64,000 bases of DNA. It comes from DATDAW01 sp036525185. GTDB taxonomy: Bacteria; Verrucomicrobiota; Verrucomicrobiia; Chthoniobacterales; DASVRZ01. The DNA lies in NCBI GenBank assembly GCA_036525185.1, contig DATDAW010000015.1:45648-109647 (forward strand), written 5' to 3'. Under the pieces are notes generated by a model. It was not told the DNA's origin and did no database searches. It saw only the letters and a program-made list of their open reading frames with translations. Position 1 is the stretch's first letter. The number at the start of each line of letters is the position of its first letter. The translations under genes were made by a program, and so were the position numbers. Shown in pieces: positions 1 through 9,691 of the stretch.

Positions 1-2835
1 ATGGACGTCGTCAAAACATGGCAGCTCGCCGCCCGCGTCGCGCACCTCTTTGATCAATACTCAGCTTATCGACCCGACTGGCTCATCGGATTGCAGAATG
101 CCGATCGGCCCGCCATGGCGGGACGGATTGGCGCACGCGAGCCAGGGGGGCAATTCGAAGGATGGCAATCTGAGCTCTGGAGGGCTCTGATCGAGAATCA
201 CGCCGTGCACCCGGCCGCACTGCGCCATCGTTTTCTCACGGACGTCGCGCGAATTCCTACCCAGAAACTCCCCGAACGCCTCTCCGTCTTTGGCCTTGCA
301 ACGTTGCCTCCCTGGTATCTGAAGTTCCTGGAGGCTTTGGCGTTACGCATTCCGGTCGATCTCTATATCCTGCAGCCCACGCCGGAATTCTGGGCCGACC
401 TCGAAACTCGCCGGGAAATTGAAGGCCGCCGCAAGCGTGGACTCGCTCCACGTTCCGAAGGCGTCGACTGGAATTCGCTTCTGGCTTCCTGGGGAAAAAC
501 GGGTCGTGATTTTTTCCGCCTCGCGATGGAGTGCGAATCGCTCGACGAAAATCCCGATTTCGTCGAACCCACCGCTTCTGGTCTCCTCGGCGAACTTCAG
601 CGCGACCTCCTTAATCCCGAACGCAGCCCCTATCGGGATCCTTCGATCTCGTCGGGCTGGAACGGTCGCTATTCGACATTGCAAGTCCACTCCTGCCCCG
701 GCCCATTGCGCGAAGTGGAAATCTTTCGCGACCAACTCCTCGCCCTTTTTGAGCAAATTCCTGACCTCGAACCGCGCGACGTGCTGGTCATGACGCCCGA
801 CCTCGACAAGTACGCGCCATTTATCGACGCTGTCTTTGGCGGTTCGGAAGGGGAATCCATTCCTTATAGCCTCGCTGATCGCACAATCGGCGGACGGGAT
901 GACCCGGGCGCGATCTTGCTAAGATTGCTTGAAGTCGCCACCGGACGCTTCGAAGCGACGGAAGTCGTGGATCTCCTGGAACTACCGACGATTCGTTCGC
1001 GGTTTGAGATCTCTGAAGCCGACCTCGAACGCATCCGCCTCTGGGTTTCTGAAACCGGTATCCGATGGGGCATCAACGCCGCACACCGTCGGGATTTCGG
1101 CGTTCCGGAGTTCCCCCAGAATACCTGGCGGTCCGGTCTTGATCGCCTGCTTCTCGGCTTCGCAATGGAGCCAGTGGACCGCCAGCTCTACGAGACCATT
1201 TCTCCGTTCGAACTAACGGAAAACTCGGAGGCTGTCTTGCTTGGCCGGTTGATTGAATTCATCGAAAGGCTTTCACAGCTGCGAGAGACGCTTTCCCGTC
1301 CGGCGAACTTGGATGAATGGTCAACTCGTCTTCGTAATACTCTGCGCGACTTTTTCATTCCCGAATCTCTCGACATGCGGGAGGCCTGCCTTGCTAAAAG
1401 CGCGATTGAGAACCTGGAAAAATCCTTTCGCTTCGTCCCCGGTAAAGTCCCGTTCGATGCCATCCGTCTCCATCTCGAAAACGCTCTGAGTCCGGATGAA
1501 TCCCAGCTCGGCTACCTCAATGGCGGCGTCACGTTTTGTGCATGCCGTCCAATGCGTAGCGTCCCGTTTCGTGTAATCGCCATGCTGGGAATGGACAACG
1601 GCGTTTTTCCTCGTGCCTCATCCACGTCGAGCCTCGACCGCATGGCTGCAGAGCCTCGCCTGGGTGATCGCTCCCAACGTGAAGACGACCGATATCTCTT
1701 TTTGGAGGCGCTATTGTCCGCTCGGGACGTCCTGTATTTGAGCTACCACGGCCGTTCCGTTCGCGATGGATCGGATTTGCTTCCTTCGGTCTTGATCTCC
1801 GAATTGCTGAATTACGTTGATGACCAGTTCAACAAAAGATGGAGCGACGAGATTGTGACACGTCATCCTATTCAGGCGTTCGCTCCGGAGTACTTTTCGG
1901 GCGGAAAATTGTTCTCGTATTCAGGATCCAACCTGGCTGGCGCAAAAGCGCTCATCGGGCCTCGCGCCGAAACGACAGCGTTTGTCAGAGACCCACTTCC
2001 AGTAGCGAATCATGAGTTGGAGATTATTCATCCCAAAGAACTTGTATCCTTTTTTTTGCATCCAACGAAATATTTCGTCGTCCGCCGATTGGGCATAAAG
2101 CTTCGCTACCCGGACGAATTTGAGGCCGATTCGGAGCCATTTTCAGCGGACGGTTTGACCCGCTACGCCCTGAAACAAGATGCCGTGTCATCATTAATTT
2201 CCAAGTCTTCGGAGCATCTGCCGTCCTTGTGGAATGCAGAAGGCAAACTTCCTCCAGGCAACGCCGGCGAAGTAATATCGCAACGTCTCGCGAAAGAATC
2301 AGATGATTTATTTGGAAAGATCGCCCCATGGCTTCAGCCTGATCCGCAACCTGCGGAAATCGATTTCTCCGTTGGAGGGATGCGGTTGACAGGTCAGCTT
2401 TTTACGCGCTTGCATTTCCGGCCGGCGATGGCCAAGGCAAGGGATCAGATCGGGGCATTTGTTACTCACCTAATTGTCAACGCTGCCGGCTACGATGTCC
2501 CGATCCGACTCATTATGGAAGACAAGTCGTACGTGTGGGAGGCAATCGACGGCGAAACAGCCAGGGCTATTTTGGAAACGTTCGTGGCCCTCTATCGTCG
2601 CGGTCTTTCTGAGCCGTTGCCGTTCTTTCCTCAAACTGCAATGGCCTTGATCGAGAAGAAGAGTCCGCATAGTTCGTGGAAGGGAAACGGCTTCAGCGAA
2701 GTTCCGCCAGAATCGAAAGACCCGTATTTCCGTCTGTGTTTCGGCCACTTGGAAGATCCACTGGATGACCAGTTTGCCGAACTCGCGAGAGCGATTCTCG
2801 GGCCGCTGATCGAGCGGAGGAAGGAACTGTTGTGA
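1..2835 (+). CDS. recC: RecC, exodeoxyribonuclease V gamma subunit (5' truncated by window)
   Basis: Subunit of the RecBCD helicase-nuclease that processes double-strand breaks and recognises Chi. The first visible residues (a VKTWQLAARVAHLFDQY stretch followed by YRPDWL) correspond to an internal part of RecC, roughly a hundred residues or more into the family, so the true start lies before the window. The hallmark segment GVTFCACRPMRSVPFRV, then LGMDNGVFPR, lies near residue 510-535. The C-terminal third is the inactive nuclease-like domain. 944 residues are visible; family members are usually about 1,100. The stop overlaps the recB start by four bases (GTGA), so the two are translationally coupled. 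Identity is secure from motifs and from the recB-recD neighbours. Confidence 0.93.
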   Translation: MDVVKTWQLAARVAHLFDQYSAYRPDWLIGLQNADRPAMAGRIGAREPGGQFEGWQSELWRALIENHAVHPAALRHRFLTDVARIPTQKLPERLSVFGLATLPPWYLKFLEALALRIPVDLYILQPTPEFWADLETRREIEGRRKRGLAPRSEGVDWNSLLASWGKTGRDFFRLAMECESLDENPDFVEPTASGLLGELQRDLLNPERSPYRDPSISSGWNGRYSTLQVHSCPGPLREVEIFRDQLLALFEQIPDLEPRDVLVMTPDLDKYAPFIDAVFGGSEGESIPYSLADRTIGGRDDPGAILLRLLEVATGRFEATEVVDLLELPTIRSRFEISEADLERIRLWVSETGIRWGINAAHRRDFGVPEFPQNTWRSGLDRLLLGFAMEPVDRQLYETISPFELTENSEAVLLGRLIEFIERLSQLRETLSRPANLDEWSTRLRNTLRDFFIPESLDMREACLAKSAIENLEKSFRFVPGKVPFDAIRLHLENALSPDESQLGYLNGGVTFCACRPMRSVPFRVIAMLGMDNGVFPRASSTSSLDRMAAEPRLGDRSQREDDRYLFLEALLSARDVLYLSYHGRSVRDGSDLLPSVLISELLNYVDDQFNKRWSDEIVTRHPIQAFAPEYFSGGKLFSYSGSNLAGAKALIGPRAETTAFVRDPLPVANHELEIIHPKELVSFFLHPTKYFVVRRLGIKLRYPDEFEADSEPFSADGLTRYALKQDAVSSLISKSSEHLPSLWNAEGKLPPGNAGEVISQRLAKESDDLFGKIAPWLQPDPQPAEIDFSVGGMRLTGQLFTRLHFRPAMAKARDQIGAFVTHLIVNAAGYDVPIRLIMEDKSYVWEAIDGETARAILETFVALYRRGLSEPLPFFPQTAMALIEKKSPHSSWKGNGFSEVPPESKDPYFRLCFGHLEDPLDDQFAELARAILGPLIERRKELL

Positions 2836-5800
2836 CTTCGTTCGACCTAGTTCATACGCCCATTGAACCGGGACGCACGCTGATCGAAGCGAGCGCGGGA
2901 ACGGGAAAAACGTTTACGCTCACGGCGGTTTTCGCCCGACTGATGATTGAACACGGACTGGATATCGACGAGATCCTGGTCTGCACGTTCACTGAGGCGG
3001 CGACGGCAGAGCTAAGGGAACGGCTTCGAGCAATGTTGGTGGAGGCGGTTGGAGCTCTCCATGGGAGGCCCCCTCAAGAGTTCGGATTTTTGGAGGGAAT
3101 GATCAAACGGGAACGCCTCGGGGCAGGTACGCTGGTCTCCAAACTCGAACGTGCGCTGCGTAACATCGATCAGGCGGCTATCTTTACGATCCACGGCTTT
3201 TGCCAGCGTTTGCTTCAGGATCGGTCATTCGAAAGTGGCAATTCGCTGCAGACTTCCGTGCTCGTTGACGATTCGGATGTTCGTCGCGAAACCGTGCAGG
3301 ATTTCTGGCGGCGCCATGCGTATTCCTCGGATCAACTGTATTCGCGACTATTGCTGACGGGTCATCCTGTCCCCGAATCGTTGTCGAAATTCATAAACGG
3401 TGTTTTCCGCTATCCTGAAATCCAATTCGAACGGCAGGGTGCGCCTGCCAGCGCGGTGGCCGCTTTTGAAACCTGGCGGACGGAATTCGAACAGGCGAGG
3501 GCGCAGTGGGCATCGTGTGCGAAAGAAGTTGAGAATCTGTTGACCGCCGATTTCCGGTGGGGAAATCAGGGTTTTTCAAAGCCTGAAGCCATCCGGAAGT
3601 TACTTAAGAGCGTGGACGAAGCCTTTCACGGCGGAGATCTTCGCATTTTCGAAGAGATTGGCACTTCTCAGATCGAGGCGCACATCAACCAAAAGCGAAA
3701 ACTTCCCCCGCCCCGGCATGCCTTTTTCGACCAATGCGACCGATTGGCAGCGTCGATGGACGACTATTTCGAGGCTCTCGGCATCGAAGCGGTGACGGAA
3801 ATCCGCGAAGAGATGGTGGAGCGAAAACGGAAACGCCGGCTGATTGGCTTTAGCGATATGCTGGAAGGCGTCGACCGAGCGCTAAATGACGTGTCAGCTT
3901 TTGAGCGGGCCAGCCTCCGCGGGAAATGGCGTGCCGTGTTGATCGACGAATTTCAGGATACGGACCCGGTTCAAGACCGCATTTTCCGACGGTTGTTTGA
4001 TCCGCAGATCCACTGGATTTTCCTGATCGGCGATCCGAAGCAGGCCATTTACGGATTTCGCGGCGCGGATTTGGAAACGTATCTAAAAACGGCAGAGGTT
4101 TGTGACCGGCAATATTCGCTGGGCACGAATCGCCGTTCTGAAAAGCGTCTTGTCGAGGCGGTGAACGCTTTGTTTTCCGTGTCGGACAACCCGTTCGAAC
4201 ACGAGAAGATCACTTTCCGTCCGGCGACCCCTTGGAATGAGTCTCCGCGCCCTGCACTGACAATAGATGACATGCAGCCGCGACCGTTGGTTCTTTGGAC
4301 AGAATCATCTGAAGCAATCCATAACGGAGATGTTTCGGAAACAATTTTATGCGAAACAGTTGCGTTGGAATCTAAACGTTTACTGGAAAAGGCAACCGTC
4401 GACGAAAGAAGGCTTCGCTTGAATGAAATAGCGGTTCTTACGGGCACGAATTCCGAAGCGGTGAACGTTCAAAAGGCGTTTCAGCGTCTAGGCATTCCGG
4501 CGGTCGTTCAGTCGGGGCGAAGTATCTTTCAGTCGGCGGAGGCTGAAGCTGTTTCGCGACTTCTCGCAGCGGTACTGGAGCCACGACGTGGACCGCTCTG
4601 GCGCGCGGCCTTGGCGACGTCACTTTTCGGAACTCACGCTACGGAGATCGCTGCGCTGGACGATGACACATCTGCCGCGACGTGGGCGGAACGCTTTCAG
4701 GAATGGCACGTTCTTTGGCGCAAGAGAGGCTTTTCACAGATGTTCAGCTCGGTGTTGGACATCGGGCGGACGCGCGAACGTTTGTCGGCCGAGCGAAATG
4801 GCGAGCGAGCACTTACGAATTTCCTGCATTTGGCAGAGCTGTTGCATGGCTCGGAATTGTCAGAAAAACGCAGCCCGGGAAATCTGTTGCGCTGGCTCGA
4901 CAAACAACTTGCCGAGCCGGCTGGAGGCGAAGACGCAGAAGCATACGAACAGCGATTGGAGACGGAATCTGAAGCCGTTCAGGTGATGACAGTTCATCGC
5001 AGTAAGGGTTTGGAGTTTCCTGTGGTTTTCGTCCCGTTCGCATGGCGTCGATTGAGAAAGCGTTCATCGGATGAACCGCTGATTTACCACGATAAGACGC
5101 ATGGTCTGCGCAGCTGGATTCATCGGCGTAACCGGGAAGTCGTGAAGGAAAGAGCGATCGCTGAAGAGCTTTGTGAAAAACTCCGGCTGCTGTATGTGGC
5201 GGTGACACGCGCGAAGCAGCGGTGTTATGTGACGTGCCATCCTGGCGTGAAGAATTTGCCGAAAGATTCAGCGATCTATCGGTTGCTGGGGGACAACGCT
5301 GCTCAACGGCTTAAGAACTGCAGTTTTATTTCGGTTGAACCCTTGCCGGATGTGACTAAGGGACCGTTGATTCTCACTGAAGCAGGCGGGAAGAATCTGG
5401 CTGCCCGGACGTTTTTAGGGAAGATTCGGCGAGACTGGGGCGTGGCGAGTTTTACGGGTCTATCGCACGCCTTGGCTTCTGAGGAGCCCGATCGGGATGA
5501 GCCAGTTCCGCTGGTAACTCCGGAAGTGGGCGAGCTTCCCGGAGGAACAAACGTCGGGACCTGCCTGCACGAGGTTCTGGAAAAAATCGATTTTCAGTAC
5601 GAAATGGCGTGGCCCGAGATTGTTCGCAAGGCGCTGAGGCGGTCCCATTTGGACCGCTCGGGAACAGAAGGGATCGTTTTGGAAATGCTTCAGCGGATAG
5701 CTCAAATGCCGCTGGATCGGCGGGTGACTTTGGATCGAGTCCCAAAGGAAGACCAGATTCAGGAAATGGAATTCATGTTGCCGTTGCGGACTCTGACGGT

Positions 5801-6182
5801 TGAGAAATTGCGAGCGGCTTGTAAAGGGGCGGCAGCGCCGATCGATTGGGATCGGCTGAGTTTTCCGGGCGTCCGCGGGATGCTAAAGGGCTACATCGAC
5901 TTGGTTATCCGGCATCGGGGAAAATTCTACCTGGTGGATTGGAAGTCGAATTTGCTGTCGGGATACGATTCGGAAAATATTTTAAGTGCCATGAAACGGG
6001 GGCATTACGGGCTGCAATACTTGCTCTATTGCGTGGCCTTGCGGCGTCAACTCAGCGAGCGAATTTCAGGCTTCAACTGGGATCGCGATTTTGGCGGGGT
6101 TCGCTATGTTTTCTTACGGGGCGGTATGTTCGGCGATAAGCCATCTGGAGCTTTAATTGAAAGACTGAGCGCACTCTTTTGA
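2832..6182 (+). CDS. recB: RecB, exodeoxyribonuclease V beta subunit (UvrD-type helicase plus nuclease)
   Basis: 3'-5' helicase and nuclease subunit of RecBCD, 1,116 residues. Visible motifs are Walker A ASAGTGKT at residues 20-27, the Q-motif-like CTFTEAATAELRERL, helicase motif II LIDEFQDTDPVQ, motif V MTVHRSKGLEFPVVF, and motif VI LLYVAVTRAKQR. The C-terminal nuclease shows GTCLHEVLE and GYIDLVIRHRGKFYLVDWKSN-type residues (Asp...Asp-x-Lys), so nuclease activity should be intact. It starts at a GTG inside the recC stop (GTGA overlap), and its TGA overlaps the recD ATG. The three genes form one operon. Length is a little below the E. coli protein, mainly in linker regions. Confidence 0.95.
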   Translation: MTSFDLVHTPIEPGRTLIEASAGTGKTFTLTAVFARLMIEHGLDIDEILVCTFTEAATAELRERLRAMLVEAVGALHGRPPQEFGFLEGMIKRERLGAGTLVSKLERALRNIDQAAIFTIHGFCQRLLQDRSFESGNSLQTSVLVDDSDVRRETVQDFWRRHAYSSDQLYSRLLLTGHPVPESLSKFINGVFRYPEIQFERQGAPASAVAAFETWRTEFEQARAQWASCAKEVENLLTADFRWGNQGFSKPEAIRKLLKSVDEAFHGGDLRIFEEIGTSQIEAHINQKRKLPPPRHAFFDQCDRLAASMDDYFEALGIEAVTEIREEMVERKRKRRLIGFSDMLEGVDRALNDVSAFERASLRGKWRAVLIDEFQDTDPVQDRIFRRLFDPQIHWIFLIGDPKQAIYGFRGADLETYLKTAEVCDRQYSLGTNRRSEKRLVEAVNALFSVSDNPFEHEKITFRPATPWNESPRPALTIDDMQPRPLVLWTESSEAIHNGDVSETILCETVALESKRLLEKATVDERRLRLNEIAVLTGTNSEAVNVQKAFQRLGIPAVVQSGRSIFQSAEAEAVSRLLAAVLEPRRGPLWRAALATSLFGTHATEIAALDDDTSAATWAERFQEWHVLWRKRGFSQMFSSVLDIGRTRERLSAERNGERALTNFLHLAELLHGSELSEKRSPGNLLRWLDKQLAEPAGGEDAEAYEQRLETESEAVQVMTVHRSKGLEFPVVFVPFAWRRLRKRSSDEPLIYHDKTHGLRSWIHRRNREVVKERAIAEELCEKLRLLYVAVTRAKQRCYVTCHPGVKNLPKDSAIYRLLGDNAAQRLKNCSFISVEPLPDVTKGPLILTEAGGKNLAARTFLGKIRRDWGVASFTGLSHALASEEPDRDEPVPLVTPEVGELPGGTNVGTCLHEVLEKIDFQYEMAWPEIVRKALRRSHLDRSGTEGIVLEMLQRIAQMPLDRRVTLDRVPKEDQIQEMEFMLPLRTLTVEKLRAACKGAAAPIDWDRLSFPGVRGMLKGYIDLVIRHRGKFYLVDWKSNLLSGYDSENILSAMKRGHYGLQYLLYCVALRRQLSERISGFNWDRDFGGVRYVFLRGGMFGDKPSGALIERLSALF

Positions 6183-7807
6183 TGAATCCGTTGCCTGAAG
6201 AAACGCTTGCGCGACATCTGGGCGAGTTGCTCGGGCAATTGGGGGCTATCCTTTCGCCGGAATTAACGGTTGCTCTGGAGGCGGTTTGCGGAGCAGCTTC
6301 GCGTGGAGATCTATGTGTAAAAGTGACTGAAAATGAGCAGATTGCGGCATTGCTGGGTTCTGGAGTCGTTGGGAGAGCAGGGGAGTTTAAGCCGCTGATT
6401 TTGGATGGTGTGCGCCTGTATTTGCATCGGCTGTGGTCGTACGAAAAGGCGGCGGGCGACGCAGTCGCGAGTCGATTGGGCGAGGCCCCGCCCGTGGACG
6501 AGGCCCGATTGGCACAAGGGCTGGATCGCTTTTTTGGGGATGACACGGGAGATCTGCAACGTCGAGCTGCGGAAATGGCTGTCCGTCAGCGGCTCGCCAT
6601 CATCACGGGCGGTCCGGGAACCGGAAAGACGCGCACGATCCTCGCGATTTTGATGCTTTTGATGGGCCAATCGCTCGAAAAACCGCCGCGTCTAGCGCTG
6701 GTTGCGCCGACCGGAAAAGCGGCGGCGCGTATGCGGGAGTCGATTGCGCGGGTTTTCGCGGAACTTGCGCTTCCTGAGGAACTGGCGTCGCAAATTCCCA
6801 CGAATGCGCAGACGATTCACCGGTTATTACGGGATGCCAGCCGGGTCGATTTTCTGCCGCTGGATGGGGTCATTGTCGATGAGGCCTCGATGGTGGATGT
6901 TGGTCTGCTGAGCCGGCTGGTGCGGGTTTTGCCAGAATCGGCGCGGCTCATTTTGATCGGTGACCGGAGCCAGTTGGCTTCGGTCGAAGCTGGAGCGGTT
7001 CTGGGGGACTTGTGTGGTTCTATCACCGGCAACGCTCCGATTGCGCGACACATTGTCGAGCTTCGAAAGAGTCGTCGCTTCAAGGAAGATAGCGGCATCC
7101 TGGCGTTGAGCGATGCGGTGAAAGCTGGGGATGCGGACGCAGCATTGGGGATTTTGGAAGACGAGAAATTTCCGGATGTGGCAGCGGAACTGCCGTCCAA
7201 AGTCAGCGATTTACTGCGCGAAAAAGCGGTGCGGCACTTTCGGGAAGTATATGCCAGCGACGACGTTGTGACGGCGCTTAAGAAATTGGACCGGTTTCGT
7301 GTTTTGTGCGCCGTGCGACAGGGGAGCTTTGGGGTGGAGCGTGTGAACTTAGCGATGGAGGCGCTGCTGGATGTGGATGGCGAGTGGTTTCATGGGCGCC
7401 CGATTTTGGTCACGGAAAACGACTATTCATTGAATCTCTTCAACGGTGAGACGGGTATCGTGTGGCGCGATGCTACGGTGGGAAGGGAATTGCGGGTCTT
7501 TTTTCCAGGGGAAACGGACGGAAGCGTGCGACGCTTTTTGCCGTCAAGCTTGCCTCCGCATGAAACGGCGTTTGCCATGACCGTTCATCGGAGTCAGGGA
7601 TCGGAGTTTGACGAAGTGCTGACAATATTGCCGCCGAAGGATACGCCGCTTCTGACGCGTGAACTCCTTTACACGGCAATCACGCGGGCCAAAACGCGGG
7701 TGACGCTGGCAGCGGCGCCGGCTGTTTTGCGGCTGGCGATCGAGCGCAGGGTCGAGCGGATGTCGGGATTGCGCGATCGCTTTTGGAAATCAGACGATGC
7801 ACCGTGA
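6182..7807 (+). CDS. recD: RecD, exodeoxyribonuclease V alpha subunit (SF1B helicase)
   Basis: 5'-3' helicase subunit of RecBCD, 541 residues. Walker A GGPGTGKTRT lies near residue 142, followed by motif II VDEASMVD, motif III GDRSQLASVEAGAVLGDL, MTVHRSQGSEFDEV (motif V) and LLYTAITRAKTRV (motif VI). The ATG overlaps the recB stop as TGATG; a TTG one codon earlier is possible but less likely. The gene completes the recCBD order. The sequence directly after its stop is a foreign-looking slipin remnant in the same frame, so the operon end looks like a recombination junction. Confidence 0.94.
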   Translation: MNPLPEETLARHLGELLGQLGAILSPELTVALEAVCGAASRGDLCVKVTENEQIAALLGSGVVGRAGEFKPLILDGVRLYLHRLWSYEKAAGDAVASRLGEAPPVDEARLAQGLDRFFGDDTGDLQRRAAEMAVRQRLAIITGGPGTGKTRTILAILMLLMGQSLEKPPRLALVAPTGKAAARMRESIARVFAELALPEELASQIPTNAQTIHRLLRDASRVDFLPLDGVIVDEASMVDVGLLSRLVRVLPESARLILIGDRSQLASVEAGAVLGDLCGSITGNAPIARHIVELRKSRRFKEDSGILALSDAVKAGDADAALGILEDEKFPDVAAELPSKVSDLLREKAVRHFREVYASDDVVTALKKLDRFRVLCAVRQGSFGVERVNLAMEALLDVDGEWFHGRPILVTENDYSLNLFNGETGIVWRDATVGRELRVFFPGETDGSVRRFLPSSLPPHETAFAMTVHRSQGSEFDEVLTILPPKDTPLLTRELLYTAITRAKTRVTLAAAPAVLRLAIERRVERMSGLRDRFWKSDDAP

Positions 7808-8233
7808 TACGTTGGGAAGACGATCTTCGCAGGCGTCACGATGGAAGCGCTGCTCACCCAGCGCGTCGCCATCGGCGCGCAGCTCCGCGAACTCATCGCG
7901 CCGCGGGCCGAAGCGGTCGGTGTGCAAGTGCACGCCGCCGAGGTGCGCGACGTGATGCTGCCTGGCGAACTGCGCAAGGCTTTCAGCGAAGTGTTCAAGG
8001 CGAAGCAGGAAGGCAAGGCCGCGCTCGAACGCGCCCGCGGCGAGTCCGCTGCCCTGCGCAACCTCGCCAATGCGGCGCGCCGCCAGCCGGCGCTCGCGAC
8101 ACTCCGCTTCCTGCAGATGCTCGAAGCATCCGATGCAGGCCAGACGCTCGTGATGAACGACCTCTCGGCCCTGCTCCCATCGCTCAGCTCGCGGGGTGCC
8201 AAACCAACCGCAACGGAGCCGGAAGAAACGTGA
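7808..8233 (+). pseudogene. 3' remnant of an SPFH/band-7 (slipin-like) protein gene
   Basis: This open frame starts at the base after the recD stop and stays in the recD frame for 141 codons. The residues TMEALLTQR, then AVGVQVHAAEVRDVMLPGELR and a following helix rich in Ala, Glu and Arg, are typical of the last part of the SPFH domain and the C-terminal helix of slipins (compare VKDIILPG...). The N-terminal membrane anchor and most of the SPFH fold are absent. An ATG at 7841 could start a 130-residue product, but no clear ribosome site precedes it. Base composition is visibly more GC-rich than recD. Best read as a broken gene fused to this spot by a deletion or rearrangement. The slipin match rests on motif memory, not on a search. 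Confidence 0.6.
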
Positions 8234-8331
8234 ACCAAAGACCAGGAGGGGGAAATGCGTGGCGTGTGAGCGCCTTCCGTTGAAGGTCGCGAAGCGCGTC
8301 TCTCATGGCCGCAGGAGCGGCAAACGCAAGG

Positions 8332-8358
8332 CCCCGGCGGGGTTTTTTCCCGCCGGGG
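8332..8358. terminator. GC-rich hairpin after the slipin remnant
   Basis: Arms CCCCGGCGGG and CCCGCCGGGG form a perfect 10-bp stem around the loop GTTTTTT. The T run is in the loop and not after the stem, so it is not a standard intrinsic terminator on either strand. It may still mark the end of transcription of the disrupted slipin gene, and it separates that from the convergent aminotransferase gene. Confidence 0.35.
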
Positions 8359-8427
8359 TGATGTGCGCGAACTGCGCTCTCGCGCACGTATTTTCAATTC
8401 CTGCTTCTAGCGGTAAATGCTGTCAGC

Positions 8428-9585
8428 TTATTTTGTTTCCCGCTCCAGTATTTCCAGAATCCGGGCGACTTCCGCCTCAGTGTTGTAAAAGTGCGGGCTC
8501 AAACGGATGTATTCATTTCCGGCACGGTCGAAACGATGGGAGACGGACACCTTTTCCTTCGTGAATGCTTCGACAAGCGCTTTCGTCGGTTGTCGCGGAT
8601 GGTGGAAGGTGAGAATCCCGCTTTGGTTTTGCGGGTCTCGAGGACTGATGATTCGGCTGCCGAGATCTTCGAGCCCGGCGGAAAGAAGATTGCGAATTTC
8701 CAGAATGCGGGCGGCAATGGTTTCGATTCCGTATCCAAGCAACATGTCGATCGCGGAGCGCATACCGAAGATGGCGGGAATGTTCAGGACGCCGGGCTCG
8801 TAGCGCCGGGCAGAGTCTGTGAAGCGGATCTCGGTCTGTGTGATGAATTGAGGGGCGAGAACGTTCCATGCACCCAGCAGGGTGGGGCGCAAGCGTTCGA
8901 AGTGCTCGCGCTTTATGTAAACGATGCCGGCGGCCATGGGACCAAGAAGCCATTTGTGCGCGTCGGCGCTCAGGAAATCGACGTGCTCGACCGTCGTCGG
9001 GAAGGCGCCGAGCGTTTGAATGGCATCGAGGGAAAACAGAATGCCCTTTTCGTGGAGGAGTTGCCCGATGGCGGCGTGATCGATGCGGTATCCGGCCAGG
9101 AAGTTGCACGATGCCAGTGCGACCAGGCGCGTGTGAGAAGTGAGCGAACGTTCCACGATTTCCGGGGTGATTTCGCCGGGATTTTTGTTTTCCAGGAAGC
9201 GAACGGTGACTCCACGACGGCGGAGTTCGAGCCATGGATAAACGTTGGCCGGGTAATCGTCGAGATAGCACAAGACTTCATCGCCAGGACGCCAGTCGAG
9301 CCCGTTTGCGAAAAGACTGAGGCCAAGAGATGTGGGGCCCAGAAGCGCGATTTCATCGGGACGAGCGTTCAGGAGCGTCGCGGCGGATTTGCGTGTGAGG
9401 GCAATTTCACGGAGGTAATCGTCCGGCGTCGAGATCGTGCGGGTCGTTTTGATCGTATGGGCGATTATTGTATCCGCGACGCATTGCGGGAGAGCTGTTA
9501 CGCCGGCATGCGAGAAATAAATTGTGTCAGAACAGATTGGAAAAGCGGCCTGGCGTGCGGATTCATCGGGAAAAAGATTGGGCAT
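8428..9585 (-). CDS. Class V aminotransferase-fold PLP enzyme
   Basis: Fold-type I PLP enzyme of 385 residues. The PLP lysine lies in SADAHKWLLGP, with SLDAIQTLGAFP (PLP-binding Asp/Gln region) upstream and the class V ending IRLSPHFYNTEAEV. The cysteine loop of SufS/NifS desulfurases (RxGHHC) is missing; SHRFDRAGNEYIRLS stands there. A desulfurase role is therefore unlikely, and an isopenicillin-N-epimerase- or kynureninase-like lyase/epimerase is a better guess. The ATG at 9585 was chosen because NLFPDESARQAAFP is typical of the N-terminus; a TTG eight codons earlier is possible. It stands alone between the recBCD end and ugd, and shows no operon partner. Confidence 0.8.
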   Translation of the reverse strand: MPNLFPDESARQAAFPICSDTIYFSHAGVTALPQCVADTIIAHTIKTTRTISTPDDYLREIALTRKSAATLLNARPDEIALLGPTSLGLSLFANGLDWRPGDEVLCYLDDYPANVYPWLELRRRGVTVRFLENKNPGEITPEIVERSLTSHTRLVALASCNFLAGYRIDHAAIGQLLHEKGILFSLDAIQTLGAFPTTVEHVDFLSADAHKWLLGPMAAGIVYIKREHFERLRPTLLGAWNVLAPQFITQTEIRFTDSARRYEPGVLNIPAIFGMRSAIDMLLGYGIETIAARILEIRNLLSAGLEDLGSRIISPRDPQNQSGILTFHHPRQPTKALVEAFTKEKVSVSHRFDRAGNEYIRLSPHFYNTEAEVARILEILERETK

Positions 9586-9627
9586 TAAGTGGCAAATTAG
9601 AGAGGCCAATGCGGCAACGGCAAATCA

Positions 9628-9660
9628 CAAAAGCAAAAAGGCGCGGTTGCAACCGCGCCT
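9628..9660 (-). terminator. Intrinsic terminator of ugd
   Basis: On the minus strand a perfect 10-bp stem AGGCGCGGTT/AACCGCGCCT with a two-base loop is followed by TTTTGCTTTT. It sits about 30 bases after the ugd stop and in front of the aminotransferase start, so it ends the ugd transcript. Confidence 0.8.
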
Positions 9661-9691
9661 CTTTCACAATTGGAAACCAGCAGTTGGGTGT

